A stretch of 64,000 nt of DNA from Nocardioides lacusdianchii (GTDB lineage Bacteria; Actinomycetota; Actinomycetes; Propionibacteriales; Nocardioidaceae). The notes under the pieces are model-generated. The model had not been told where the DNA came from, searched no databases, and saw nothing but the letters and a program-made list of their open reading frames with translations. Shown one piece after another: positions 35,705-44,178 of this stretch. Both the position numbers and the translations under genes were made by a program. The stretch is taken from contig NZ_JADHZD010000020.1 in the NCBI RefSeq assembly GCF_020102855.1, forward strand, positions 1-64,000, in the 5' to 3' direction. Each line of letters starts with the position of its first letter. The stretch's first letter is position 1.

Positions 35705-36088
35705 ATGGGTCACGGAGCAGACGGTCGAGTCGCGGGGTCGGAAAGGATGGATCACGCCACCGCCAAGTCGGTAGCGACCACCCTGCAGGCGCTTGCCACA
35801 CCCAGCAGGCTGCTGATCCTGGCCACCCTGCAGAACGGGCCGGCAACAGTGGGCGAGCTCGCGGAAACGATCGGGATGGAGCAGTCAGCGGTGTCTCACC
35901 AGCTACGACTGCTGCGCAACCTCGGTCTCGTCGACGGCGAGCGCTCAGGTCGCAACATCAGCTACAGCCTGTACGACGACCACGTCGCAGAACTGCTCGA
36001 ACAAGCCATCTACCACGCCGAGCACGTTCGGATGGGAGTCACGGACCGCCGCACGGAAGACGTACCGCCTACTCACCCACGAGCGTGA
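35705..36088 (+). CDS. nmtR: NmtR-like ArsR/SmtB metal-sensing repressor
   Basis: 127 aa. The N-terminus is MGHG, as in mycobacterial NmtR; the HTH core is TLQALATPSRLLILATLQNGPATVGELAETI and MEQSAVSHQLRLLRNLGLV. The last helix has YDDHVAELLEQAIYHAEH, which keeps the Asp and three His ligands of the NmtR alpha-5 site plus His3. The two distal His of NmtR's tail appear as Arg (VRMG, DRR). Nickel or cobalt binding should release it from the palindromes upstream and induce both this gene and the divergent efflux operon. Confidence 0.88.
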   Translation: MGHGADGRVAGSERMDHATAKSVATTLQALATPSRLLILATLQNGPATVGELAETIGMEQSAVSHQLRLLRNLGLVDGERSGRNISYSLYDDHVAELLEQAIYHAEHVRMGVTDRRTEDVPPTHPRA

Positions 36089-36481
36089 TCGACTCGTTTC
36101 GGACTGGTGCACTGTGAGCCCCAGTGTGGTTGTCAACTCCGGCTCGTGCGTCCATGGTCTCCTCTAATCCCGCAACAGGCTCGTGTTCATACAACGGGCC
36201 CGGGCCAGCCAGGAGCTGTCATCGATTCCATCTTGCTAGTCGTCTGATGCCCGAGTTGCCACCTAAGCCCGTCTGAGACGTTTAGCGGCTCGCCCCCGGA
36301 TGAAAGATGATCGGTCACCGGCACGCTCCGCGAGCCGAACCCCGATCGATAACGCCGCAGGCCGGCGTGCGTGCGCCAGTGAGCCGTCGCCGTTTGACCC
36401 GTCCGGAGACCCTTCCGGTGACGGGGCCCTATTTGAAAGTCCTCGCGCGGAACGTGCCGACCCCTTGACAGGTGCAGAGAA
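36089..36481. other. Right end of the transposon
   Basis: Non-coding tail of the element after the repressor gene. The helicase frame runs into it for ~70 codons to a chance stop at 36263, giving a foreign, Arg/Ser-rich tail on the truncated protein. GGTGCAG at 36471-36477 also occurs near the left end in the opposite orientation (TGCACC at 28588-28593), a possible binding site pair. Confidence 0.5.
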
Positions 36482-36483
36482 CT
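36477..36483. repeat. Right junction repeat GAGAACT
   Basis: Second copy of the 7-mer found at 28570-28576, in direct orientation. It straddles the element/gene boundary. Confidence 0.75.
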
Positions 36484-39400
36484 CCAGCATGTGGTTGGGC
36501 ACGACCACGGCGGGCTTGCGGGCCATGCCGAGCCGGCGCAGCTCCATGCACCCGGTGATCGCTGTGTAGGTCTTGCCCGCACCCACCTCGTGGGCCAACA
36601 GCACCGAGGGTTGGGCCACCATCCTGGCCACCGCGGCGTGCTGATGGGGGCGCAACCGCAGACTGCGTGCCATGCCCGGGTAGTACTTCTCGCCCGGCGC
36701 CTCGTAGGTGCGCAACACGATCGAGTTCAACGCGTCGTTGTAGGAGCGCACCAGCCGTTCGCACCGCTCGGGGTCCTCCCACAACCAGGTCGCGAACCGC
36801 TCCTGCAGTGCCTCGGCCTTCTCCTGTGCCGCGAACGTTTCGGTCTCGTTCGGAATCCGTCGGCCCTCGGGGGTCTCATCGTTGACCCTGATCTGCCGCT
36901 GTTCCAAGCAGGCCTGCACGATGTCGATCGCACACGCCCGCGAGGTGCCCCACGTGTTGGTCGAGGCCACCGAGTGCCGGTTCCCGCGGACCGTCCACAC
37001 CGAGCCGCCCGGATGCTCGACCTCGGCCGTGCGGTCCTCCAGCACCTCGCGGACGAACTGCTCCACCGTCTCGGTCGGTACCCACGGAACCCCCAGCTGG
37101 GCCACGATCTCGGTCGGACCCAGGTCTTCAGGAACCACCTCCATCAACGCCGTACGCGCATTGTTGAGCCGCCGCAACACCGTCTGTCTGGCCGGTTCGT
37201 CGTCCACACCGGGTGTCGAGGTGCCGGTGGCCTCCACGTCGGCGATCCTCGCCTCGAGGCGAGTCAGGCGGGCGCGGACGTTGCCGGACAGGAACTCCGC
37301 TCGCGGCATCCACCCGACGTGCCATCCCGAGGCGGTGTGGTTCACGGTGTCGGGGTCGAGGAACGCGAACGCCTCCAACTCCTCTTCGGCCTGGGCCTCG
37401 TCGACGTCGAGCAGGCGCGCGATCTCGGCCGTGCGCAGCTCGCCGTAGGTGTCCAGGCACAAGGCGACGGCGTCCGCGGGGGAATCGGCGTGCGTACGGA
37501 TCACGCGAGGGGCGACCACGCGTTCGGTGAAGATGTCGGCCTTGCGGGCCTTCCCGGTCGCTGAGTCGTAGTGCTCCAACGCAAACACCGCGGGGGAGTG
37601 CGGGTCAGCACCAAACCCGCCCTGCTTGGGCCGGACCTGCGCCAGGATCGGCTCACCCGTCTTGGCGTCGATGCGACCGGTGTTCCGGGTGCTCACCCGG
37701 TTGATCGGCCCGTACCGGGCCACATACGCCTCGTACTGGGTGTTCAGTCGCTCTCGCAGTCCGGCCATCACCTGCTCACCACCCGGCCCACCAGCACGCT
37801 CACCGGCAGGTCGGCCACCGAGTTCGCCGGGCAGGGGAGTGGTGGCCTCGGCTTCGAGCAGGCACACCACGGTGTCGCGCAACCCCAGCAACATCTCCAA
37901 CTCACGCTGCTGGGTCTTGGGGACCGCGAACGGCTCGGGCACCCCATCGCGGATGTGGTGCCACCCGCCGTGTCCATCACTACTGAGGTGTCCTTCGGCC
38001 ACGATCACCCGATCCGGCAACTCCAGACCCGCCTCGGGGACGCCGGCAGAGTCCCGGCGCGGAGAAGACACCCTCTGCCCTCCGGTCGGTGCCGTGGGTG
38101 AGGGGGTGCGCGTGGGGGCCGGTGAGAACAGGGGCCGCAGCTCGTTGTAGCGACTCAGGTCGAAGCTCAGCGACTTGCCCAGCTCGGTGGCCACCCGGTC
38201 AGCGAGCCGCTCCCCGTCGCGGAGCAGGGGAGGGGTGACCGCGACCTCGGGGCCGAACCTGCCCATCCGCGACGTGAGATGCCCCAGTGCGCGATGTGGG
38301 GACTGCGTAAACAGGGAGTTGAGGAGCACCTCCTCTTCTTCGATGCCCGGCCGGGCCAAGTGAGGGGGCAACGGCTGGAGATCCTGCCAGGCCGGCACCA
38401 GCTGCAACGGCTCCTCACCATCAACCCGCCGCCTGAAAACCAGCAGGTCGGTGACCACGTCGGTGCCGGCCGCCTCGCGGTGCGTGGTGCCCGGAAGACG
38501 TAGGGCCGTGACCAGGTCCGCTAGCTGTGCGAACGTCTCCCGCGCGGCCGGGTTCGCTGCGTCCAACGTCCACCGCGAGGTCAGCACCGCCACCACGCCA
38601 CCGGGCCGCACCAGATGCAGGCTCTTATGGATGAAGTAGTTGTGCAGGCTGAACCGGTCGCGGTTGTACCGCGAATCGTGGGGCTTGACGTCACCGAACG
38701 GGACGTTGCCGATCACCAGGTCCCACGAGCCTTCGGGCAGCCGGGTGTCGACGAAGGACTCCGCCCGCACCTGCGCATCGGGATAGAGCAGCGAGGTGAC
38801 CCGTGCGGTGGTCGGGTCCAGCTCGACCCCGACCGCCTGGTCGACGTGATCGGGGGCGAACCCGATGAACGTGCCCGCGCCACACCCCGGCTCAAGCACC
38901 CGCCCACCCGCGGCCTGGTCGAAGCCCGCGGACTCCAGCGAGGACCAGATCGCCCGCACCAGCGCAGCGTCGGTGTAGTGAGCATTCAACGTGGTCCGAG
39001 CAGCTGCCGAACGTGCCTGCCCCGCCAGCAGCTCCCGCGCCCGCGCAGCCGACCGGCCGTGGTCGGCACCATCGTCGAAGACCTCCGGCAACGACCCCCA
39101 ACCCGACCAGCGCGCCAACACCGCCTGCTCGGCCGGCGACGCCGTCCGGCCCTCATCATCGAGCCGAGCAAGCAGCTCCAACACCGCCACATTGGCCTCC
39201 AACCGCCCACCCGACGTGCCCGGCGCGAGATCGGCCTGAGACGTGGGGCGAAACCGGACAGCGCCCGCGGCACCGGTCCCGGGGGTGGAAGACCCAGTTG
39301 TGGCTAGGGCTGGGACAGCCCCCGGCTCATGTGCTCGCGCAGGATCTCCGACTCCGCGCTCATCCGGGCCTCGGTCATCCGCCCCACCCGGTCCATGTAG

Positions 39401-39733
39401 CCCTCCTCGGGCTTTGTCGGACCCGCGATCTCGTCCGCCAAGGTCGAAACCTCCTGAGCTATCTGCTCGCCCAGCTCCTCGAAGAACCTCTCCGGATCCG
39501 CGATCGCTGCCAGCTCGGTCGCCCGATGCTGCGCGTAGTGATCGCGGATCCGCGCCCCATACGAGTTCATCGCTCTTCTCCTCCGCAACCACCGGCTGCT
39601 CACTGGGCCGCTCACCGGCCAGCCCGACAGATGACTCAGCCGGGACGTCCTTCACCACGTCGCCTGGCTCGGAACCAACGTCCCACAGCGCCAACTGCTC
39701 GGAGTCATCAACACTCACTCCACGTCGCGCCAC
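36482..39733 (-). pseudogene. N-terminal part of a split methyltransferase-helicase
   Basis: Minus-strand 5' half of the gene whose 3' half is at 26160-28577. A class-I methyltransferase domain holds VLEPGCGAGTFIGFAP (motif I, ~residue 280) and DLVIGNVPFGD (motif IV-like, ~340, with NVPF in place of NPPY). Near residue 1042, LLAHEVGAGKTYTAITG is the Walker A motif; the frame is cut just after VVVPNHMLE. Proteins joining a methylase and an SNF2-like helicase occur in actinobacterial plasmids and ICEs; their job (defence or anti-restriction) is unclear. The start at 39733 is uncertain: part of the 5' region reads better in another frame (see the gene at 39304). Confidence 0.85.
39304..39570 (-). 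CDS. Small helical protein overlapping the 5' end of the helicase frame
   Basis: 88 aa from the ATG at 39570, preceded by GGAGGAG, one of the best ribosome sites in the area. The protein (MNSYGARIRDHYAQHRATEL, then PERFFEELGEQIAQEVSTL and GYMDRVGRMTEARMSAESEI) has natural composition and helical heptads, whereas the helicase frame over the same bases is Gly/Arg/Asp-rich like a shadow. Similar small proteins stand upstream of such helicase genes in other elements, so this is probably the true gene and the helicase may start after it. Confidence 0.7.
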   Translation of the reverse strand: MNSYGARIRDHYAQHRATELAAIADPERFFEELGEQIAQEVSTLADEIAGPTKPEEGYMDRVGRMTEARMSAESEILREHMSRGLSQP

Positions 39734-39898
39734 GCTCAGCCACCTTCCGACCCATCAGGTGAGGGACGTCGGCCGCGACCATCGCCGCCACGGCTCACCA
39801 CCGCCCTCACCCCCATAGGCACCCGCTGCGCACCGAAATCGGACACCCCAGCGGCATTTGCCACCCACCTCCAGGCTTGGTGGGACCAACGCAGCGGC

Positions 39899-40798
39899 TC
39901 AGCGCGAGGGCGGTGTTGACGTCGGCGTAGACGGCGAGGGTGGCTCGCGTCGCACAGGGTCTGCCGATGTGGCCTCCAGAGCAGCACGCATCATCGGTGC
40001 ACCGGTGGCGCCTGCCAGTGCCTCGTTCAGACCAGGCGCCTGTCCGGATATCCGCGCCAGAAGGGCGACGGCCCGCTCGGCCAGGTCGCAGCCGACATCG
40101 TCACTCTCGTGCCACGCAGCGGCGGAAGGCACGTGGCCGGCCGACTCACCGGCAGAGAGGTCGGCACGGGCGGCGCGCCACCGCTGGTGCTCGTGGATCA
40201 GGTCGATGGCCTCGCGCAGCTGATCCACGGCGGGGTCTTCGATGCGAGTTCCCAGCGCCGTGGCCAGCAAGGGCAGCAGCTCCTCGGCGGTGGGCAGCGA
40301 TACCTCGGCCGCCTGCCGGTGTTGCAGGTCCCAGTCTGGTCGCGCTCCGAGCGGATGACCTTCGTAGTCGCAGTAGTGGCCATCCTCGACACCATCAAGT
40401 GGGTATCCGTCGACGGTGGCACCCGACACCGCCCACCGACTCTGGCTCGACGCAGCCTCGATGTTGCCGACCTCGACGATCACCGAACCGAACGTGGGAC
40501 CGGCGTAGGTGCCGCCTTCGTCGTAAGACAAGAACACGCCCTCGCCCTGGGTGGTCCACCCCGTCACGGTGCCGCGTTGCCAGCGCCCAGCGGCGTAGTG
40601 GCGCACCCGGGTGCCCGGCGGGGCCGTGTGTAGCTCTGCCAGTGGCGGAGAGGTCGGTGCCGGCTCGAGGTGGAGGTAAACCTTCACGTGATTCTCGATG
40701 CGATGCGGGTAGCCCGGATCCTCAACCCACGACGAGCCAGCGACGTCGGGTGCGCTTGCGTGCGGGCTACCGGGTGGCCCGGTCGGACGGTCGCTCAT
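39899..40798 (-). CDS. Unknown accessory protein
   Basis: 299 aa from the ATG at 40798 (MSDRPTGPPGSP). A disordered Pro/Ser start is followed by a beta-rich central domain with aromatic and Gly residues (GTRVRHYAAGRWQRGTVTGW and GVFLSYDEGGTYAGPTFGSV), reminiscent of small SH3/Tudor-like barrels. Then comes a helical C-terminus and a Pro/Ser/Thr tail. No catalytic motif seen. It precedes the helicase group on the same strand and may be in its operon. Confidence 0.6.
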   Translation of the reverse strand: MSDRPTGPPGSPHASAPDVAGSSWVEDPGYPHRIENHVKVYLHLEPAPTSPPLAELHTAPPGTRVRHYAAGRWQRGTVTGWTTQGEGVFLSYDEGGTYAGPTFGSVIVEVGNIEAASSQSRWAVSGATVDGYPLDGVEDGHYCDYEGHPLGARPDWDLQHRQAAEVSLPTAEELLPLLATALGTRIEDPAVDQLREAIDLIHEHQRWRAARADLSAGESAGHVPSAAAWHESDDVGCDLAERAVALLARISGQAPGLNEALAGATGAPMMRAALEATSADPVRREPPSPSTPTSTPPSR

Positions 40799-40992
40799 AC
40801 CGTCCACAAGCAACCGATGCGCGCGGCGTTCGGACACCACCATCCCGACCTGTTTCCGGTAGTGCTGCTCGGAGCCGCTTCGATGCGCGCAGCAACAAGT
40901 CCCGCTCGGTCACGGGTTCTGGTCCGTCCGGCAGCACTGGGAGGGGTCGCTGCTCACACCGACGCTGGCCGATTGTTCCCGGAAAATGCTTG

Positions 40993-41099
40993 GTTCCGCA
41001 CGAGGCGGAACTTCGCGATTATCGAGAAGTGTCCCGGACGTCGTACGCCTTTCCAGTTCATCGCCACAAGTGAGAACAGCGCGCAAATGTTCTCACTTG
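40993..41099. promoter_or_regulatory. Cluster of three inverted repeats
   Basis: GTTCCGC/GCGGAAC (40993-40999 and 41005-41011) is followed by an ACTTCGCGAT...TCGAGAAGT dyad (about 41010-41031, one mismatch) and by a perfect 12-bp repeat, CAAGTGAGAACA/TGTTCTCACTTG (41067-41078 and 41088-41099). The last lies ~52 bp beyond the stop of the M48-like gene and could be its terminator. The cluster is also ~195-300 bp upstream of the next minus-strand gene and could hold its operators. The rest of the 40799-41150 gap shows no gene. Confidence 0.5.
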
Positions 41100-41150
41100 C
41101 GATGCCGCCGCGACGTAGCCCGCTCCCTCAGCCCCCGTGCGGGTCGACTG

Positions 41151-42077
41151 TCACATGGTGGGTGTCGTCAGCGCGTGTGGCGCGCGGGAGGGTCTGCCGG
41201 GGGTGGTGGGTGCGTTCTGGGCCAGTCGGATGCGGTGCACCCGCTCCAACGACCCCGAACCGTCGCGCCACTGGGCGTAGTGGACCAAGGGGTCGGCCAG
41301 ACCGTTCGTGGCCAAGATCCGGTCGGCGTCACGCTCGACCGCGGCCCGCCACGTCCGGTCGGCCCACGGAGCCAAATAGCTCACCGCGACCAGCGTGGCT
41401 GCACAGATGCCAAGCACCGGGCTGCCCTGAGGCTGGAACCCTTGCCACAACGCCACCACCCCGAGCAGCCCACGCAGCTTCCACGAGACCCCGCCGGCAG
41501 GAACCCACGAGAGGGCCCGCGCGACACCTTGGGCGACGCCATGGATCAAGCACCAGGGTGCGGCCCACAGGCGTGCTGCCAGATCCGTGCGGGCCGGCCC
41601 GACGCGCTGGCGCGCTACCGCGTGTCCGATCACTGCGGCGACATCGGCAGTGACCAGACCCCCTTCGTAGAGCGTGGTCATGACCCACGGCTGAACCAGC
41701 ACCGTGTGCCGCCCGATCGGCACAGCAGGCTCACCGTCGGTGCCTACCAGCCGGATCAGCACCTGGCGCGGTGCGAGCTGCACCCGGGCCAAGAGCCGCA
41801 ACGTCGGCTCCAGCAGCGCCTGCTCGCCCGGCCGCAGACCCCGGCTCACACCCAGCACACGCGCGGCGGGAGCCTCGAAGAAGCCACAGGCCAACATCAG
41901 CGCCAGGAGGGCCGTCAACGCGAATGCCCCCACCAATCCCGCGCCGGGAAGGAACCCCAGCCCCATGATCGCGATGAAGGACCCCGCCAACGCCGCCGGG
42001 ACGACAGCACCAAGTCGCACGACCCTGACCCAGGTCCGCATTACGGCTGCCGGTTGGTTCCAGGTCGAGATGATCAT
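41151..42077 (-). CDS. M48-like membrane protein with degenerate zinc motif
   Basis: 308 aa from the ATG at 42077, with AGGAGG upstream. Hydrophobic segments lie near residues 20-70 and 205-245. Between them, ADVAAVIGHAVARQRVG occupies the place of the HExxH zinc motif of M48 (Ste24/HtpX) proteases but reads HAVAR, and later AAVERDADRIL matches the third-ligand ExxxD region. With the catalytic Glu and second His missing, it is probably a non-proteolytic relative, perhaps binding substrate only. Confidence 0.65.
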   Translation of the reverse strand: MIISTWNQPAAVMRTWVRVVRLGAVVPAALAGSFIAIMGLGFLPGAGLVGAFALTALLALMLACGFFEAPAARVLGVSRGLRPGEQALLEPTLRLLARVQLAPRQVLIRLVGTDGEPAVPIGRHTVLVQPWVMTTLYEGGLVTADVAAVIGHAVARQRVGPARTDLAARLWAAPWCLIHGVAQGVARALSWVPAGGVSWKLRGLLGVVALWQGFQPQGSPVLGICAATLVAVSYLAPWADRTWRAAVERDADRILATNGLADPLVHYAQWRDGSGSLERVHRIRLAQNAPTTPGRPSRAPHALTTPTM

Positions 42078-42252
42078 TACTCCCTCGCCTCCTCGGCAGG
42101 GTCTCCTCGGGCGGTGCGCCCCGGTTGGTGGAACTTGCTCCTTCACAGTTCCGTAGAGCGCCGACAACGCGGCTACCAAGCTCGTGAACCTGTGGACCGC
42201 CATCGGTTGTCCACAGGCTCACGGGGCGCTCCTTGACGGCCGGTGCCGGGAG

Positions 42253-42402
42253 CTACCGCAGGAGTTCAGCGACGCGGGCCGCGTCCTGGGGAGGGCTGAA
42301 CACGAAGTCGATGTGCACCCCGGGTTCGAGCACGGGACCAGAGTCGGAGGACTCAATCAGCTGCGCCAGACGGGATTCGAGTAAGGACGGTGTCGTACAC
42401 AT
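42253..42402 (-). CDS. Very small protein, 49 aa
   Basis: From the ATG at 42402, preceded by AGGAGG, to a TAG at 42253. The start (MCTTPSLLESRLAQLIESSD) and end (QDAARVAELLR) are natural-looking helices around a strand (GVHIDFVFSP). It lies 17 bp after the DUF4192 gene and upstream of the M48-like gene on the same strand, so it is probably part of that operon. It is too short for most gene finders. Function unknown. Confidence 0.65.
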   Translation of the reverse strand: MCTTPSLLESRLAQLIESSDSGPVLEPGVHIDFVFSPPQDAARVAELLR

Positions 42403-42419
42403 GGTCACGCCTCCTGTCC

Positions 42420-43472
42420 TCAACGCCCCGGCGCCGAAGTGTCGGGATCAACGATGGACGACTCGGATGCCCTTGGTGGGGTCCGCTGGGCGGTCGGCGA
42501 CTCCTGGTTGAGAGCAGCGGCCTGCATCAGCATGGAAGCGGCCTGCGGAGCGGCACGGTCCCAGTCGCGCGGGTTGACCGCCTGCTCCAGCGCTGCGGTC
42601 ACCAGATTCGCCAGCCGGTTGGGCGCCTGGACCTGGTCCAGCGCCATCCACGCCTGTGCCCCCCGTCCTTCCAAGAAGCTGGTCAGCGCCAGCATCGCGG
42701 CCGGGGTGTCTCGCACCTGATCCGGTGCCCGACGCACCAGGTCGTGCCACAGCTCGGAGTAGACGTGGGCGTCGGCCTGACGCATCGACAGCGCGAGATC
42801 GTCCCGGATCTCGGTAACGGGGAGGATCGCCAGAGCGCGAGCGGCGTCGACGTCGGACAGGTTCCGGCGGTCCTGGCCGAACTCCTCGACCCTGGCCCTC
42901 AGCCATGCACTCTCGCGTTCGCGACCGGCCTCGTCGAGCTCCCTGACTCTTTGCAGAGCGGGGCCCTGATGCTGGCCCACCCCGATGGGATCGCCGTGCA
43001 TCGCGGCCTCCAGGTCACCGCGCTGGGCAGCGGGCATGACCCGACCCATGAGCGCGAACTCCGCGTCGACGCCGAGACGCACCATCGGATCGCTCGTGCC
43101 TTCTTGACCGGTCAGCAGGTCCGTCCAGTGCTCTCCGTTGACCCACAGCAGGGGCCCCAGCTCGGGGCCGGGAACCTCGGCGGTGGTCAGCGCCTGACTC
43201 AGCGCGGCCACCGCCTCGATGCAGGCTCGACCATCGGGCCCGTAGACCAGGATGGCCATCCGATCCGCGGGGTGGCGCTGGAGATACACGTCGGTCAGCG
43301 CAGTGACCCAGCTCGTGAGGTCCTGCTCTGCATCAGGCAGGTCTAGCCTGCTGGTGGGGGAGTGGCCCCCCAGCGGCACGCACACCACGCTCGATTCCGG
43401 AGTGAACCCGAGCACGTGGGGGATGTGGGCGATCAGCTCGTCATGCGAGCTGATCTTGAGCACCTTGGGCAT
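42420..43472 (-). CDS. DUF4192-family protein
   Basis: 350 aa. The start MPKVLKISSHDELIAHIPHVLGFTPESSVVCVPL is the diagnostic opening of the actinobacterial DUF4192 family (a strand-helix unit with GF.P..S.V). The middle includes DRMAILVYGPDG. The C-terminal quarter is Ala/Gln-rich and ends in a disordered tail. The family is common on actinobacterial chromosomes and plasmids and has no established function. It precedes the 49-aa gene. Confidence 0.85.
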   Translation of the reverse strand: MPKVLKISSHDELIAHIPHVLGFTPESSVVCVPLGGHSPTSRLDLPDAEQDLTSWVTALTDVYLQRHPADRMAILVYGPDGRACIEAVAALSQALTTAEVPGPELGPLLWVNGEHWTDLLTGQEGTSDPMVRLGVDAEFALMGRVMPAAQRGDLEAAMHGDPIGVGQHQGPALQRVRELDEAGRERESAWLRARVEEFGQDRRNLSDVDAARALAILPVTEIRDDLALSMRQADAHVYSELWHDLVRRAPDQVRDTPAAMLALTSFLEGRGAQAWMALDQVQAPNRLANLVTAALEQAVNPRDWDRAAPQAASMLMQAAALNQESPTAQRTPPRASESSIVDPDTSAPGR

Positions 43473-43562
43473 GGATGAAACACCTACTTCGAGTCGAAGG
43501 ATTCGCGGGGTACTTCATCCACCACAGGCAACCCCGCGTCGTCTCGATCGGACACGCCGCAG

Positions 43563-44138
43563 CTACAGAGTTGGAGCCGAGCCGGTTCGTGCCAAGCCGG
43601 GTGCGTTGGGTGGCAGCCATCGAGCTGGCCCACCCGTGAGCTGGTTGAGGGCCGCAGCCTGCATCCGTGAGGAGGTTCCCGCAGTTCCGGGTTGCACCAC
43701 GATGCCCTCATTCGCGGAGCGCAGGGCCTCCAGGGCGACCTGCCACGTGCGGCCGGTCAGGTGCCCCAGCGCAACCCGGTCGCCGCCGGTCTCGGAGACC
43801 ATCTGGTCCACCTCATCGCCGCTGAACACGGCTCGGCCGTAGGCGTCGCAGTCGGCACGGAAGACTCCGAGGTCGGGATGGTGCAAGAACACCTGGCCCA
43901 GGTGTTCATACTTCGGGTCCTCCCACACCTGCCAGGCTGACGAGCGGGGGAGCGCTGCGGCGATCTCCTCGCTCGAGCCGACCGGCATCTCCGCCTGCAT
44001 GTACCCGCGGCACAGCTCCAACCCCGTCCTAGGGGACTGGGGGAGCAGCCCGTGTTCGTGGAGCACGTCCAGCACCGTGCCCGCATCCTCATCCGGACAT
44101 GCGAAGACCAGAACTTCGATCGGGGTGCGATCTGCCAT
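43563..44138 (-). CDS. Unknown accessory protein
   Basis: 191 aa from the ATG at 44138, preceded by GGAAAGGAAAG; the longer ORF to 44204 is not supported. An alpha/beta N-terminus (TPIEVLVFACPDEDAGTVLDVLHEHGL) is followed by a mixed region (EEIAAALPRSSAWQVWEDPKYEHLGQVFLHHPDLGVF) and a helical C-terminus with SRMQAAALNQLTGG. That short motif also occurs near the end of the neighbouring DUF4192 protein (MLMQAAALNQES), suggesting a shared docking peptide. No named family recognised. Confidence 0.62.
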   Translation of the reverse strand: MADRTPIEVLVFACPDEDAGTVLDVLHEHGLLPQSPRTGLELCRGYMQAEMPVGSSEEIAAALPRSSAWQVWEDPKYEHLGQVFLHHPDLGVFRADCDAYGRAVFSGDEVDQMVSETGGDRVALGHLTGRTWQVALEALRSANEGIVVQPGTAGTSSRMQAAALNQLTGGPARWLPPNAPGLARTGSAPTL

Positions 44139-44178
44139 GACTTTCCTTTCCTCGAGTGTGGGGTCTCCGCTTTGGTGC

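Larger units (their letters stand above)
28578..36481. mobile_element. 7.9-kb Tn554-like transposon with metal-efflux cargo, inserted in the helicase gene
   Basis: Between the two halves of the helicase lie two overlapping tyrosine-recombinase genes, a small third-gene remnant, an oxidoreductase, a P1B ATPase and an NmtR-like repressor. GAGAACT is repeated at the ends (28570-28576 and 36477-36483). Removing the DNA between the repeats joins the frame as MLEFSREW; cutting at 28577/36482 gives MLEQFSREW. Both are in frame, giving 1,889 or 1,890 codons. Tandem recombinases plus a small third protein, with cargo beyond them and no long terminal repeats, are the plan of Tn554 (TnpA, TnpB, TnpC). 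The Tn554-family assignment is inferred from that plan. Confidence 0.82.

Noticed and set aside
36263..36481. Extra ~70-residue C-terminus on the helicase N-terminal half
   Set aside because: This part is transposon DNA read by chance after the junction, not a native domain.
42184..42384. 66-codon plus-strand frame between the M48-like and DUF4192 genes
   Set aside because: It is antisense to the better-supported 49-aa gene, which has a consensus ribosome site.
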